From positions 1-5,639 of the forward strand of contig JAKAEH010000073.1 of the NCBI GenBank assembly GCA_021825955.1: a stretch of 5,639 bases of DNA, read 5' to 3'. The DNA is from a bacterium (lineage in GTDB: Bacteria > Patescibacteria > Microgenomatia > Levybacterales > UBA12049). Position numbers and translations under genes: made by a program. The notes under the pieces were generated by a model. The model worked only from the letters and a program-made list of their open reading frames with translations, was not told the DNA's origin and searched no databases. The stretch's first letter is position 1; each line of letters starts with the position of its first letter. Of the stretch, positions 5,267 to 5,639 are shown piece by piece.

Positions 5267-5639
5267 TTAAGCGGCAATTTCCTCAATTGCGTTTGAAACT
5301 CCTGCATTTGTTTGTACTGCAAAAATTCTTCTGTTGGGAAGATTTGCCCAGTCTCTCATCCAAGACTCTTCTAATGCGGTTTGCGCCAAACGCTTTGACA
5401 TATCCAAATCAGGAGTTTCTATAATTAGTCTATCCGTATTTGAAAAAGGCTTACTTGGGTCCGCATGATTTTTTATAGCATTTTTGCCGATAGGGTATTC
5501 AAGTTGATCCAGTGCCTGAGCCAGATCTTCTTCTCTAATATTCGTTCCTTCTCTTGGAACATGAATTTTGAATACAGAGCCCGGAGCTATTGTTAAGTCG
5601 GGATACTTTACTCTTACAGATCTGATATCGGTTGAAAGG
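5267..5639 (-). CDS. C-terminal part of an unrecognised protein (partial, runs off the right edge)
   Basis: On the minus strand a frame is open from the right edge to TAA at 5267-5269, about 123 codons with no stop. The start lies outside the window. Reading inward from the edge, the protein begins LSTDIRSVRVKYPDL, continues with IAPGSVFKIHVPREGTNI, IETPDLDMSKRLAQ and EESWMRDWANLPNRRIF, and ends GVSNAIEEIAA. It is soluble in character, with balanced charge, no membrane helix and no low complexity, and its codon use resembles that of the other genes, all of which supports a real gene. I do not recognise a family. It is convergent with the surface-protein operon, 58 bases from that operon's last stop codon. 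Confidence 0.82.
   Translation of the reverse strand, partial: LSTDIRSVRVKYPDLTIAPGSVFKIHVPREGTNIREEDLAQALDQLEYPIGKNAIKNHADPSKPFSNTDRLIIETPDLDMSKRLAQTALEESWMRDWANLPNRRIFAVQTNAGVSNAIEEIAA

Overview
The window looks like a small-genome Candidate Phyla Radiation (Patescibacteria) chromosome, most likely of the Microgenomates type. This is inferred from several things together: AT-rich coding sequence, tight spacing with ATGA overlaps, tRNA genes without an encoded CCA end, a surface protein with a very long Thr-Pro stalk, and N-terminal anchors ending in a Gln-rich LV(R/Q)QQQT motif that I recall from that group. TGA ends the first two complete genes inside ATGA overlaps, so the standard bacterial code (table 11) fits and the TGA=Gly code of some other CPR lineages does not.

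Layout. Bases 1-63 are probably the 3' tail of an unidentified plus-strand gene, closed by a strong hairpin with a U tract at 62-88. A perfect extended -10 at 165-173 lies so close to the ATG at 181 that the first transcript should be leaderless. It drives a three-gene operon (181-2539): a GT4 glycosyltransferase, a small SRPBCC/START-like protein and a GT2 glycosyltransferase, joined by two 4-base ATGA overlaps. The GT4 resembles the diacylglycerol/phosphoinositol-type transferases, so the set is plausibly a membrane glycolipid or surface glycan module in which the SRPBCC protein handles a lipid. Next come tRNA-Cys(GCA) and tRNA-Ile(GAT), with their own extended -10 promoter.

Bases 2841-5208 hold a second tightly spaced set of three exported proteins: a membrane-anchored SurA/PrsA-like protein with a degenerate parvulin-like region, a secreted protein with 16 cysteines, and a cell-surface protein with a small Fn3/Ig-like head, a roughly 100-residue Thr-Pro stalk and a C-terminal membrane segment preceded by LAPTGPG. 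I read this as a surface-display cassette with its own folding helper.

The right edge (5267-5639) holds the C-terminal part of an unrecognised minus-strand gene, convergent with the cassette. The cassette and its shared anchor motif are the least explained part of the window.
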